DNA of 64,000 nt, taken from assembly GCA_947179485.1 (NCBI GenBank), contig OX359245.1, positions 7,669,001 to 7,733,000 of the forward strand. The letters run 5' to 3'. The notes beneath the pieces are model-generated. The model was not told the DNA's origin. It saw only the letters and a program-made list of their open reading frames with translations, and searched no databases. Of the stretch, positions 10,824 through 21,069 are shown piece by piece. This stretch comes from Allacma fusca. Its lineage: Eukaryota; Arthropoda; Collembola; Symphypleona; Sminthuridae. The translations under genes and the position numbers were made by a program. Within the stretch, counting starts at the first letter, position 1. Each line of letters begins with the position of its first letter.

Positions 10824-11479
10824 AGCCGGCGATATACACACGTATAGGTATTGGGATCTTTACCTAATTTACTTTGTATTTTATAGTTGTAAACCTACTT
10901 AACTTTCGGATATTCAAGGAGGGTCCACTGATTTCTTGACAAGATTTGTTGTTTTCATGTCACTGTGTTAACACGCCTGTGTGTTTTTGTGTTGTCCTTA
11001 GGGAAATGAACAATATAAAAGGTTCACTGCATAGCAATTAAATTAAATGCAAAGATTTTAATTCTCAGAACTGCCAGAATGTACTGGAAATATTCTGCTG
11101 GATATGATGCGCGTGTGATAGTGAGAACATTGCAATTATGATTTTAGAATGCAACATGCTCCTACTGGCAAAAGTATGCAAACCGTTAACGAAACTACTT
11201 CACCCGTGATACAGAATATTGGCCCAATATCGTACTGCCTATTGTGATCCAATAATCTCCTTTGCGTCAAATTCAACCTACAACCATTGCCGGACCTTTA
11301 AAGGCTGGCCGTTAAGTATCATAGTATTGGCTGGCCGTCATAGCCAGAAAAATATTTTCATTGTACCATACAGTTGTCGTTGGTTTCTTTCTGGCAAGCC
11401 AACAAGATTTGCCTGCCACTGTCTTCCCTTCATTGCCTAAAGTTGGCCCTGAAAGAACCAGGGTTCGTGGTTTACTGGG

Positions 11480-11904
11480 TAGCTCCTCCATTAACGCAGT
11501 ATTGCGTAGCATCTTATAAATTGCTGATACGCATTACCAATCAAATTGTTTAAACAGCGTTTGAGCTCAACTGTTCAATTAAATTCCTCTGATTTTCTGA
11601 TTATCATTTAAAATTATTTGGAACAATGTTCATTAGAAGGAGTGTCTTAGTTAACTTCCATCTGCTAGACAATTATGCTCTTGAATTTCATTGTCCCTTT
11701 CAAGATGGTTCTTTATAGTTTTGGTAGTTAAAATTTGTTAACAAACAGAGGCCATTATCATTGTCCGTTTCTAGCTTAAACTAATTCAAATATTTTTTAA
11801 GTTGAATTTGGTAACTAACCAGGAAAATTAAAAAACCCTCAAATTAGGGAATTTATTTCTTGAAATTACAAAATTTGTTTGAGAAATTATTTTGACACTT
11901 GTTT
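11480..11904. other. No gene seen between TIR element and repeat block D
   Basis: AT-rich sequence with no supported reading frame, promoter or RNA gene. Confidence 0.5.
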
Positions 11905-12335
11905 ATGGAAACTCTAATGGCGAGGTATTTAACAGGCCCCCACGTCAAAAATTTTGGGCATGGTAGGAAAATTCCTGGAGCAAGGTGAAATAAATTCGAA
12001 TACAAGAGCAGGAGGGAAAACAGTGCGGAGAAGAAAGATGTTCACTCCAGTTGATTGTCTACAGTATACATTGGCAAATCAAGCTGTTTTCAAACTACAG
12101 TTAATTATGTGACTACAACCTGTATTGAGGATATAAGGAATCAAGTTTTCAAATAACTTAGCAATTTGATAAATACAACAAACGTAGAATGCTGGTGATA
12201 AATCCAATTTCGAATTACAATACTTTTGAAGTGTTACCTGAAGTGAGCTCGCGAAAATACTCGGTGGAATTAAACAACTACAAATCAATACAAGTTATAC
12301 TCCCGCATACTTCTTATTCTGCACATTATGTAACT
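11905..12335. repeat. Dispersed repeat block D, copy 2
   Basis: Diverged duplicate of 8820-9272 lacking the TIR element. It holds GGGCATGGTAGGAAAA, CAAGAGCAGGAGGGAAAA and GAATTAAACAACTACAAAT in the same order. The insertion site reads ATGTAACTTGATTGG here. Confidence 0.6.
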
Positions 12336-12450
12336 TGATTGGTTATACTCATATTGATGAAACAACTACCTTCTTATTATAGGGGTTAAAGCTGAAAATA
12401 TATAAAGTGGCGTTAGAGGTCAACCGTTCGAAGTAGTTGAAATAGTCAGG

Positions 12451-13127
12451 CTTACGGGTGATTCAAACGTTTTGGCGGGAACCAGTGCCGCTGAAAAAGG
12501 GCGCGCAATAAATTTGATTTTTTTTGCGCAAACCACGCCCCCTAATGCAATCACAAAATTTAATTCGTAAATGTCATTCGCATAAAAAATGGGAATATAA
12601 AAATTAAAAAAATTGCAAAAGCCATATTTTCACAAGCAACTGTAAAAAAAGAGTAAACAATCAAGGATGCGATGTATGATATGTGCATGTAAAACAAACC
12701 GGTTTTTAATAAACGCAACGGACGCCTGCAATGTGCAAAGATCTGTTTTTTGCACCCTCTCTCTTAACGTGTAGCTTAGTAAAAACATTTATATGTCCTA
12801 TTGTCTCCTTATACAATGTGAAAAGTTTAACCATCAAAAATATGCTTTCAAAAATACAAATTTCAACTTATTTGTAATCATCGTTTTCAAAAAGCTTACT
12901 TATTATTATGAAACCAAGGACAACATGTAAACTAAGTTTTTTAAAAAAATTTGCATTTGATATGATGATGCTAATTTATATTTAAAATTAATATAAAAAA
13001 TAAGTGCGGTAATAAGGAAAGTATGTAATTTAAAAAATAAGAAATAAAAATGTTATATGCAAAATTAGCATGAACAAATTAAAACCCCAGAATTTTTTGT
13101 AATGCCAAATTTTATTTAAAACAAAAC
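12451..13127. other. Left flank of the Polinton, no gene seen
   Basis: A short GC-rich stretch at 12470-12550, then very AT-rich sequence. Nothing codes convincingly. It may hold the left terminal repeat of the element, but no partner was found on the right. Confidence 0.4.
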
Positions 13128-13305
13128 CCAATTATTAATTTACATACATAAAAATTCATTTCAGCATTATTGCAACAAACCAATGCAATATTTACATATA
13201 TAAAAAATATTTTTAGCATTATTACAACAAACCAATTATTAATTTTTTGAATATAAAAAATATTTGTAGTATTACAGCAAAAAACCAATTATTAATTCAC
13301 AATAT
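13128..13305. repeat. Tandem repeat, 52-bp unit, about 3.4 copies
   Basis: Units start with CCAAT at 13128, 13180, 13232 and 13284, exactly 52 bp apart. Each contains ATATAAAAAATATTT-like and GCATTATT.CAACAAA-like parts. The array ends just past the dUTPase stop on the far side of the Polinton gene block. Confidence 0.85.
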
Positions 13306-13350
13306 AATCCAAAACATTTTAAGTGTCCAGCAAAAGTGTGTTCCAATAAA

Positions 13351-13717
13351 TCACTGTCCAGTAGAACCAAATCCCCCCTCATTGCGGGCCGAGGTGGTGA
13401 AGGCTTCTACTTCCATAATTCAGCATGAAAGATTTTCTGGATAATTATCTGGGTAACACGGCTTTGGGGTTCAATGAACACATCTCTTTCACTGTTGGTT
13501 GCCAGGATAATTGTCAGGATGATTTTAACTTCACCTAGACAAAACAAAACAAAAACAAGTTATGTTTTTACATAATTAATAAACACTTATTAAATACCAT
13601 TACCGCGATAATCCTGGTCAATTACTCCCCCGAGCCCTAGCATTCTCTTTAACGCCAAGGATGAACGAGCCACGATGTGCCGGGAGGGATCTCAACGGCC
13701 AGTCCCGTCCGGAAAAC
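13351..13717 (-). pseudogene. dUTPase, decayed, with a GT-AG intron
   Basis: Trimeric dUTPases hydrolyse dUTP to dUMP to keep uracil out of DNA. Four of five signature motifs can be read: TGLAVEIPPG leading into ARSSLALK (motif 2), GVIDQDYRG (motif 3), RVTQIIIQKI (motif 4) and GGFGSTG just before the TGA at 13351 (motif 5). Motif 1 (usually AGYDL) is missing; the sequence before motif 2 belongs to the capsid gene. An intron (13535-13603, 69 nt) splits the codon after DYR. Its donor is CG|GTAATGG, its acceptor GTCTAG|GTGAAG, and splicing keeps the frame into the conserved EVKII strand. One frameshift lies before motif 5 and one after TGLAVEIPPG. The gene abuts the end of the major capsid gene on the same strand. 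dUTPase is not part of the standard Polinton set, so it looks like an acquired accessory. Confidence 0.85.
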
Positions 13718-14912
13718 ATGACAAGGTTTTTGTCGAATGTTATTATGTCAGTATTTACAAAATAAATAATAGCTGTAATAGCTTCCTGAAGAGATGACCT
13801 TAACCGAAGACTCAAATGGATTGTTCCTGTTCTTCTTCCAGCAAATCCATCCAAGACCGGTGATGTTTGGATTGGGAATAGGTACATTTTGTGTCCTGTT
13901 TTTTGAAATTCATCTTGCGATACTATATTGGATACATTAAGTTATTTCGGATATTCAACGATAGCATTGTATGGCTCCAAAAACTCGTTACCACTAAAGT
14001 TTGGATTGTAAGACAGGGTTGTATTTTTGTCAAGAGTGATTTCTATATTTTCGAGATTAAATTCAGAAAAGTCATATGGACTTTTTGTGTAATCAACGCT
14101 TGCACCACTTTGCGATACCAGACCAACGCAAATATAATTTGGGAGAACGCCACTGTGGATTTGAGTTGCAGGTAAGGTGAATGTACCGCTTGGTATCAAA
14201 ACTTTATTGAGTTTGTGCGACTTGACGGGAATTTGAAGGGGCTGTTTTTGTATCATACTTTGGTGAAGATTAATAATGTTGTCAGATAATATGTGCTTCT
14301 TTAACGTCAATTTCACTTTGTCTATAATGATTTTATATCCACCCTCGTTAGCTGACGATGTCCACACAACAAAACTCGGATCATTCCGCACAAGTTTAAA
14401 TTCATTGTTATTCCCCCTGGAATGTACTGTTGAGCACTACACACGGAACACAATAGTTGTGTTCTTAATTCTGTGATTTGACTTTCCTTAACAAAAGCAC
14501 GTCGTTTTGCATAACCAGTATTCGCATCACTTCCAAGACTTGTGTTTAAATTAAGATAAAAGAGTTGGGATTCAAACAACTCGCGTTTATTTTCTAGAAA
14601 GCTTTGCAAGTATGCCAAATAATCATAGTTATATCGAGCGTCCCAAACGACAGTTTCATTAGGACTGATCTGGAGGAGGACTCTAGGAAAGCTTTGCTAT
14701 CTGGTTTTACAATTTTTAGCTGATACGATAAATAAAGATTTAGGACTCGTAAACAAAATCAATGCTCGATTCCGGATTTTCGTAGTTGGAATTGGATATA
14801 AAACTTGGTAGCTAGACCAGACAACGGAAATATCAGAGTTTTTGTCTTCTAAGCTGTAATTAAGCTCGGATCGAAATTCCGCTTGGCTTCCAGGTATTGT
14901 TTCAAGTTCCAT
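13618..14912 (-). pseudogene. Polinton major capsid protein, decayed
   Basis: Double jelly-roll capsid protein of Polintons. It starts at ATG 14912 (MELETIPGS). The N-terminal part reads QVLYPIP..RALILF, then (after a frame change near 14690) ETVVWDARYNYDYLAYLQSF, the conserved tyrosine-rich loop. After another frame change near 14395 comes GGYKIIIDKVKLTLKK, then LPNYICVGLV and YDFSEFNL, all matching the order of arthropod Polinton capsid proteins. A TAA at 13942 interrupts the same frame, which continues as FPIQTSPVLDG and HLSLRL to the end near 13720. The formal stop at 13618 lies inside the dUTPase. At least two frameshifts and one nonsense codon make it non-functional. Identity is from the motif order as I recall it. 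Confidence 0.8.
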
Positions 14913-14971
14913 TCTTCTTGATTCTTCTTGTTTTGGTTTTCACAGGTGTTCTTTTCTTATTTGTGCGTCTC

Positions 14972-16150
14972 TTAGTTGCAGATGTTTTCCCAGTACGCTT
15001 TTTTAAATTTGCGCAATGTTTTCGTTTGTTTCTCAGAGCATTTACGAGGAAGCCTGATAGCTTTTGAAGCACTTTCCATAGATTTCTTTGGTTCTAATTT
15101 ACACTGATTATTCACACAAGTAAGTTTCCTCATACGGCAGCGTTTTATAAAGTGAAGTGTTACTGTCGAAGGCTGGCTACTAACTGAAATTGATTGCTGA
15201 TATTCGTCAGTTATATTTATTCTTATTGAGGTCATATTTTTGTTTATAATCGGTATATACCAATTTTCTGATTGCGTATATTTTATAGTACCAGTAAATG
15301 TTTGAGTTGGCACAGTTTTTAAAAGCTTATAAGCTTTTTCCCCCACCATTGTTGGCGATATTCCATCCATATGAACGTAGATGTAATTCACTTTAGCTGC
15401 TAAATTAATATTGCTAAATTCGATGACGTCCAAGTTAGCATTAAATTTAACAGTTTTTTCACAGTTAAGTAACGTTTGAAGATGTGCCGAGAAAATCAAT
15501 CTTACATTAGCTTTAGTTGCACGGTTTTTCTAAGCTTATCACCATGAACTAGAAATTGAGCATACTTATTTAAATCGCTTGTCAATAACCCTAAGTTCAA
15601 GTTAGACTGCAGATTTTGAAGTGTGGAAACATTTCTAGTTATAAATGACAAATCAACATTTTTCATTTGAGAAGGTTTGTCTAATATTATCTCTATATCC
15701 TCGTTTACTAAATCAAATTTGTCTCGATCGATGGGAAGCGAATTCGTATGACGTCCTTTGTTGAATATGTGGTTATTAAATCCCAAGAGTTGGGAAACTG
15801 TTGGAGATAGTGAAATAATAAAATCGGATTGATTTTCAATTATTACTTGTAGTTGTCCCTCGTTTGTAAAATAAAATTGCAATTCAGGCAAAACGCCTTC
15901 CACGTATTCATTGGCAGTTGATACTCATGAAATTAAATTGTTTTTGCTACTTTTTGTAATCAAAATAATATCCTCATCTGCGGGTTGGGTTTCAACAAAA
16001 AAAATTACTGTTTTTTAATTGCAAGGAAACGTTTTCAAGAAGGTCACTCGGTAAAATCAATGACTCTAGCGCAACATCATACTGGTCGTCACTTTTTACA
16101 ACTGCATAAAAACTGTCCGGCGCTGTCGATTCCATTTTCAGTAATGACAT
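14972..16150 (-). pseudogene. Polinton minor (penton) capsid protein, decayed
   Basis: Penton-type single jelly-roll protein that caps the vertices. It starts at ATG 16150 (AAAATGTC). The N-terminal strand reads SFYAVVKSDD..YDVALESLILP; a frame change in a T-run near 16010 and a TGA near 15927 follow. The next part reads LQFYFTNEGQLQVIIENQ and SPTVSQLLGF, the 'la.iLGF' landmark of this family. After a frame break near 15500 come INLAAKVNYIYVHMDG, MVGEKAYKLLKTVP and STVTLHFIKR, the usual C-terminal strand. A basic tail of about 60 residues (KKSMESASKAIRLPRK...) follows to 14972 and could be a fused small core protein or read-through. It sits between the small ORF at 16167 and the major capsid, as in other Polintons. 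Confidence 0.8.
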
Positions 16151-16166
16151 TTTAGTTTTCTAGTTT

Positions 16167-16379
16167 TCATTTTATATATTTTTTTATATGCTCAAATGAA
16201 ATCCAATTTCGTTGCAAAGTTTTTTTCCCACTTCCAAGAAACTCATCATTTACTTCGGACGTTTTGAAAGATTGTGATTGAACTAAAGTGGACTTAATGT
16301 TATCTGCTTTTCCCAAACTGTTTTTATAGTTTACAAACTCTCTGTATTCCTCAACTGGAATAACCTTCATGACCTCCAT
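16167..16379 (-). CDS. Small Polinton protein of unknown function
   Basis: An intact 70-codon frame from ATG 16379 to a stop at 16167. It begins MEVMKVIPVEEYREFVNYK, is lysine- and glutamate-rich, has no signal peptide or membrane segment, and ends in KKYIK. The MK.(V/I)P...Y start resembles short proteins seen near the capsid genes of other Polintons, but I cannot name a function. It lies 16 bases upstream of the minor capsid ATG on the same strand. A TATA-like motif stands about 130 bases upstream, so it may head a capsid transcript. It is the only core-side Polinton frame without a visible break, which may be chance given its length. Confidence 0.5.
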   Translation of the reverse strand: MEVMKVIPVEEYREFVNYKNSLGKADNIKSTLVQSQSFKTSEVNDEFLGSGKKTLQRNWISFEHIKKYIK

Positions 16380-16506
16380 ACTAGCAAAACGAATTATTAA
16401 TTAAAGAACAGTGTAACTGCAACGATACTACGAATTACAATAAAATAAGAAATCAATGTTGACAAAAACCTTTTGTAGTTAAAAAAATTAGTTTTTATAT
16501 TAGCAG

Positions 16507-16516
16507 TTTTTTATAT
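16507..16516 (-). promoter_or_regulatory. TATA-like box upstream of the small ORF and capsid genes
   Basis: On the minus strand this reads TATATAAAAA, in a 270-base gap between the ATPase stop (16666) and the ATG at 16379. It could drive the small ORF and downstream capsid genes. In AT-rich DNA such a motif is cheap, hence the low confidence. Confidence 0.3.
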
Positions 16517-16665
16517 ACACACGCAGTGTATTGATCAAAGTTAAACATAATTACAATTATTGAGTTCCGTTGTTCCTCACTCCAGTTTTTAATTAGCTTT
16601 TTAATTTGAGACTTGTTTTAAGAAGTTCTTCAAAAAAAATGAAGATTTGCTTTGACACGTAGCAT

Positions 16666-17428
16666 TTATTTATTCGTGCTACCCTCGCAAACGACAATGT
16701 TTGAATTAGATAAAGGAGCATGAATTTCATAATTTTGTGGGAAAAAACTTCTTCTCACTCGAAATTTATCTGGTGTTTTGCAATCTAAATCAATTAATAA
16801 ATATCGCGAAGATTTCATTGCTTCTTGATAACAGTAATATAATTATTTGACAGATTCTGGGTTGAACTGATAATCTAGTTTTATTAGTGACGATTTGTCT
16901 CTAACATTACGAAAAATGCATAGATAGGTGGAATTTAAAGAGAGGATTTGGAGAGAAGGGTGAAATAGATTGTGTAATGAAATTGCTACAGTTGCGTTTC
17001 TGTGGTGAGACGTAATTGTAAAAATTCTCACTATTTCAGAATGTAAGTCTCTTTCTAACTCTTGAGCGTAGTCATCAATAAGCAGAAATGTCGATTTTGA
17101 GTTTAGCATCATACTGTCTGTCTTTGAAGTTTTTTGTTAGAATAAGCTGAGGTATTTTCTGCTCTAAATCAGCATACAGCTGTTGATGATCTTTATAAAG
17201 TATGATAATTTTTTCAAAATCATCTGAAAACAGTTCTAACTAGCGTGTTAACTGTTCTGCTATCAGACTCGATTTTCCTGATTATGATGGACCCAACGCA
17301 ATTATTCTGTATAAAGAAAATATATTTATTGGGTTGTTTAGTACATACAACTAAAATGAATAACTAAAAACCTGTAATATTTACCTGCTTGGATGTTTCA
17401 GTTTTAATGAAACTGAATTAGATTCCAT
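16666..17428 (-). pseudogene. Polinton packaging ATPase (FtsK/HerA-type), decayed, with intron
   Basis: ATPase that pumps DNA into capsids. Exon 1 starts at ATG 17428 (MESNSVSLKLKHPS). The intron (17307-17384, 78 nt) has donor AGCAG|GTAAAT and acceptor TATACAG. Splicing restores the frame into IIALGPS, the Walker A loop. A TAA (17282-17284) falls inside Walker A (GPS-stop-SGKSS), and a TAG follows soon after. Then come a frame change and FLLIDDYAQE (Walker B), followed by FTITSHHRNATVAI, the sensor region typical of this family, and NLFHP. A further TAA at 16843 interrupts the frame before SRYLLIDLD and PDKFRVRRSFFP. That tail matches the usual C-terminus, so the gene is full length but dead. 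It sits between DNA polymerase and capsid genes, the standard place. Confidence 0.85.
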
Positions 17429-17461
17429 TTTGCCCAAGCTCATGTTTACGACTAATCTTAA

Positions 17462-19560
17462 CTAACATTTGCTTAGGCATATATGCATGGACATAAAAGA
17501 GTGCTTCCGTTTTCTAGGTCTGTGTCCATATGCGTTAGAGTGAATTTTACAACTTAAAATGTGTCTCTTTGTGTCAAGTGATGTGAAACTTAACTTGTTT
17601 ACAGAAACGTTATAGATAGATAGATTTCTTACACGTAACTGCGATACATTGTGTCTAAACATTCTGTCATCAAATAGACATGTTTTGTACGTTTCAAAAG
17701 CAACATCTTTTAAAGAAGTCCTATTCAAACCTTTACGTTTTTTAACATCTTCAGAATCTTTGCGTTTTACTGCATATTGCTTTGCTCGTAATTCCACGAA
17801 CTCACAAATATCTGGTATCTCCATTTTTAGATACACACTTTTGTTGTTATTGCTTGTTGAATATAATTCATCTGTTTCGGGAAGCGAGGAAAAATCTATA
17901 CAACGTAGGTTCTTTAATTTTTGGCACAAATTGTTGTCAGGATCTTTGATGCTCACTGTCGAGTGTTGTCAGCTGTCAGCTGTCTATAAATTTGAGAATA
18001 CTTTTCAATACATAATTAAATGAAGTTTGATAGTAAGTACGGAATTTAAATGCGTACCTGTATCAGTATAATTGCAGTTTATATTTGTGCCAAATTCAGG
18101 TTTGAGTTCGTCGTACCACAGTCGAAGCATGTGCAGTTTACTCAGTTCTAAGCATAAACAAAACATTTGGAACATAAAATTTTAACGAATTTCTTCATTT
18201 TCTGATGTCCTGAGGAATAAATAAAGAAACACCAACCTAATACTACACTGCCGATAAACGTGAACGAGTCAAATGTTCGATTTGTTCTTGCAGAAGTAAA
18301 TACAGAAATATTTTGCTGACAAGGTAAAAATTCTGAAACTGAGGCTTGCACTGTAGTTTTTTAGCAGTAACTCTATCCCGAACTACTTTTACATCTGAAT
18401 AATGTAATGGGTTGCAAATTGATCTCCCGAAAATGCAGATATTGTTTAATTTAAGAAGCGATCGCTCAAAAATATGTGTTGAAGTATTTCGTAGTTCAAT
18501 GTTGCATGAAATATAGTCAGCAAATAGTTTGGTTTCCGTAAATTCCAAAATTTCGTGACAAGCTAACATAATAATCCCATGTTTTACGTAAAATGCTAGA
18601 TTTTTGTAGTACACAGGGTACCTATACTTATTTAAAAAAGTTTGAACAAGCTTTTCTGTCGCAAGAGCTGATTGTTTGAATCCAGTTCTTTGTGTTAATT
18701 TCCTTTGGTAGTCGCTAAAATTATTAAAATCTATTACAGTTTTTTCGGTAATGGGGATATAGTCATTAAAATATTCGTGCAGATAACCTGGAATATATAT
18801 ATGTCAACGACCAAAACATATCCTTTATCATCTGTACCAGAATAATCAAAGTTATTAAGATTTTCTTTCAAAAACAATTTTGCAGTTTCTTTAATTTCTT
18901 GCTCGTTTTGAAATCGAAAATCTCTAGTGGGTAAAAAATTCATCAAAAAGTGTGCGTACAAATAATTTACATCAAGACATGCTGCATAAATTCTAGGTTT
19001 TTTGGATCATAATTTCCACATCTTTCGTGATTGGTTTTCAGGTATCTACCAGTTACAGCGCAGATTCCCCCACAAGTTAATGAACTAAATAGTAGTTTGG
19101 GGCATTTTAAATATTCGACGCCTTCTTTGAGAGAATACAAGGCTGCATTCCAACCTAAGCGATTCTATCATATTATCTCGATACTTCAAGAAACAACAAG
19201 CTAATAACAATGTATCCACTTCGCAGTACAACTTACTAAAACCCAAAACGTTATTACAACCAAACTTTTGAAAAATTTTGATAGCAGTTTCATAATTGCT
19301 CAAACTACATTTTTCATTTTTCAAGGAATTATTAAAATACGAAATCGCTGGTAGCGTTACATCACATTTGAAAACGTCCATTGATGTTACAAATTCATAT
19401 GGGTATGGCATTTTATGTTGCAACAATTGCAAACATTCAGAATTAATTGCTGGATAAAATTCCTTTAGTAACTTAAATCTATCATCTAGTTGGTTACCGC
19501 TTACCCCCAATTTCAAATTTTTTACTAGCTTATCAAGACTTTCTGATACAAACGCAAATG
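17462..19560 (-). pseudogene. Protein-primed DNA polymerase B of the Polinton, decayed and N-truncated
   Basis: Family B polymerase that copies the element. From the N-terminal side: LDTFAFVSESLDKLVKNL, MPYPYEFV, LPAISYFNNSL and YCEVDTLLLACCF (19560-19085). Then YAHFLMNFLP and GYVLVVDI (18960-18730), YKNLAFYVKHGIIMLACHEI and KLNNICIFGRS (18610-18430, where KL.N..FGKT is usual), a degenerate LSKLHMLRLWYDE and YTDT (near 18070, normally Y.DTDS), and at the C-terminus KRKDSEDVKKRKGLNR and NVSVNKLSFTSLDTKRH ending in AYGH. Frame changes occur at least every few hundred bases. The exonuclease domain expected upstream is absent, so about half of a normal-length gene remains. Confidence 0.85.
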
Positions 19561-20049
19561 TATCGAGAATTTACGGATCGTGTAAAAACGAAACGCAAAC
19601 ATAATTGTAATCGAATGTCGCCTGATGTAATGAAATGCTCGTGTAGTAAAATAGATGAAAATGATCAAACAGACCGTGTGGCCGGCCGATCTATGACAGA
19701 CCCACGAATTTCAAAGCCCGACCTAAGAGTTGCAATGCGAATGCCTCCAAATATGAGTGCGATTGTCCTCATGGGGGCTACATCCATAAAGGAAAATCAA
19801 GCCCCTATCCGTTTAGTGCAATCCGTTGTTAATGATGTTAATGCCCAAAATAATTCTAGAGCTCGATCCGATGAATGTGACTGCCATCATGGAACTTCAC
19901 GACATATTCCGAAAAAAACTACAGATTTCTCATTACAACCAGAGTCAATTCAAGCCACATATGCAAGTGTGACTAAATCACAATCCGACTCTCCAGATTG
20001 TGCTGCAGAAAAAAACTATCTAGCTCAAGCCGATGATTTGACTCTCTAA
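19558..20049 (+). CDS. Hypothetical protein of the Polinton accessory region
   Basis: An intact 163-codon frame on the strand opposite to the core genes, starting ATG where the polymerase similarity ends. It is hydrophilic and Cys/His-containing (CSCSK near residue 28, CDCHHG near 107), Ser/Asp-rich towards the C-terminus, and has no signal peptide or membrane helix. I do not recognise it. It is followed after 88 bases by another plus-strand gene, which makes a two-gene divergent unit plausible. Its first bases overlap the decayed polymerase on the other strand, so the start may be inherited from that sequence. Confidence 0.4.
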   Translation: MYREFTDRVKTKRKHNCNRMSPDVMKCSCSKIDENDQTDRVAGRSMTDPRISKPDLRVAMRMPPNMSAIVLMGATSIKENQAPIRLVQSVVNDVNAQNNSRARSDECDCHHGTSRHIPKKTTDFSLQPESIQATYASVTKSQSDSPDCAAEKNYLAQADDLTL

Positions 20050-20137
20050 TATTTTTTAAAACATCATCATTTTTTGAAATTATAAGCACTGCGATGTAAC
20101 TCATATTCATTTCCGTTTTATCAACCGAGCATTCACA

Positions 20138-21069
20138 ATGTTGCTTATTTACTTAATGGTGCTGTCCATTATTCCGACTTCAAGTGCTATATTTCAAGAT
20201 TGTAGGATTTGCGTAGAAAATGGCCACATATTTCAAGTTGACCAGTCTCTTTCAAAATTTACTTGTGATCAAAAATCTGGTTCTGGGGTTTTATCTGCCG
20301 ACAGTTTAAAATCCTACCTAATGATTCACAAAAGTTTGAAAAATTGCCTAACAACAACTACAGAATTTTTAAAGGAGCAATCAACAGCAACAACTACAAG
20401 TGGAAAAATAATGGGTTTATTTTTAAACCCTGAAAGTGACTATACAAAATCTCAAATAAACCCCATCTTTGAAGTTACAACCCCCGTGGTATCACAACAA
20501 CAATTTTTCAAGATTCAGTGCAGAAAGAAATAACAACATCATTACCCTCACCGCTTTCAACCGAATTTTCTTTGTCAAGTAGTGATACATCTCCAGTGCC
20601 ACAAACATTGCCTGTATTTGAAATTGTTACTCAGCAGCCCATTACAACAATACCTCCAGAATTCCCAACAACGTCACCAACAACGTTACCAACATCAAGC
20701 TCTACACAACTCCCTGTAGTTTTTTTGGACTCACTAAATTCAAGCAAGTTGAATGCAGAAATTACTGTGAAATCTGGTGATATAATAATTAGTGACATTG
20801 TAACAACTAGGCCTGTTCACGCGACTATACCATTTCAAGAAAAAAACTGTAAGCAAATCAAACGAATGTCCGCCAATTTACACGCTACATTGAAATGGTA
20901 TATTGAATCAGTTGGACCCTTTACGTATACGAAATGGAATGACAATAACCCGTTTAAAGCCACCAAATGTATTTACATATACACTCAACAAACTAATTAT
21001 CCGGACAGTTGTTCGTGTGACAGAAGACTTCAAATAATTTCGGAACTAATTGCTAGAATTTTATACTAA
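20138..21069 (+). pseudogene. Secreted Thr/Ser-rich (mucin-like) protein, one frame break
   Basis: Starts at ATG 20138 with a clear signal peptide (MLLIYLMVLSIIPTSSA). A domain with four cysteines (DCRICVENGH...FTCDQ...KNCLT) follows, then a Thr/Ser/Pro-rich stretch (TTSPTTLPTSSSTQLP, near 20670-20715). The C-terminal part has NCKQIKRMSANLH, WYIESVGPFTYTKW and a CSCDRR cluster, ending at 21069. A one-base slip in a T-run near 20510 breaks it into frames of 131 and 183 codons. No transmembrane segment is visible, so it would be secreted or surface-attached by other means. It occupies the accessory end of the Polinton, where related elements may carry cell-surface or entry proteins. That role is only a guess, as no known family is recognised. 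Confidence 0.5.

Larger units (their letters stand above)
9273..11479. mobile_element. TIR DNA transposon (TA target site) carrying a captured gene fragment
   Basis: A 2,207-bp element with perfect 13-bp terminal inverted repeats CCCAGTAAACCAC (9273-9285; inverted at 11467-11479), flanked by TA on both sides (9271-9272, 11480-11481). Both ends are rich in short TTGGCC/GGCCA words (for example 9310-9470 and 11300-11450). No transposase was found. The inside holds two exons of a DUF4806-like gene (9743-10130) and a long hairpin (10741-10823). The diverged duplicate at 11905-12335 passes through the insertion point without it. TA duplication would fit a Tc1/mariner-like mechanism, but the terminal sequence is not one I can place in a named superfamily. 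Confidence 0.75.

Noticed and set aside
9273-11479. Assigning the TIR element to a named superfamily
   Set aside because: A TA duplication alone is not enough, the ends are not ones I recognise, and no transposase is present.
16380-16665. Searching here for the Polinton cysteine protease
   Set aside because: No His/Asn/Cys pattern or open frame of useful length is present; the stretch looks like an intergenic promoter region.
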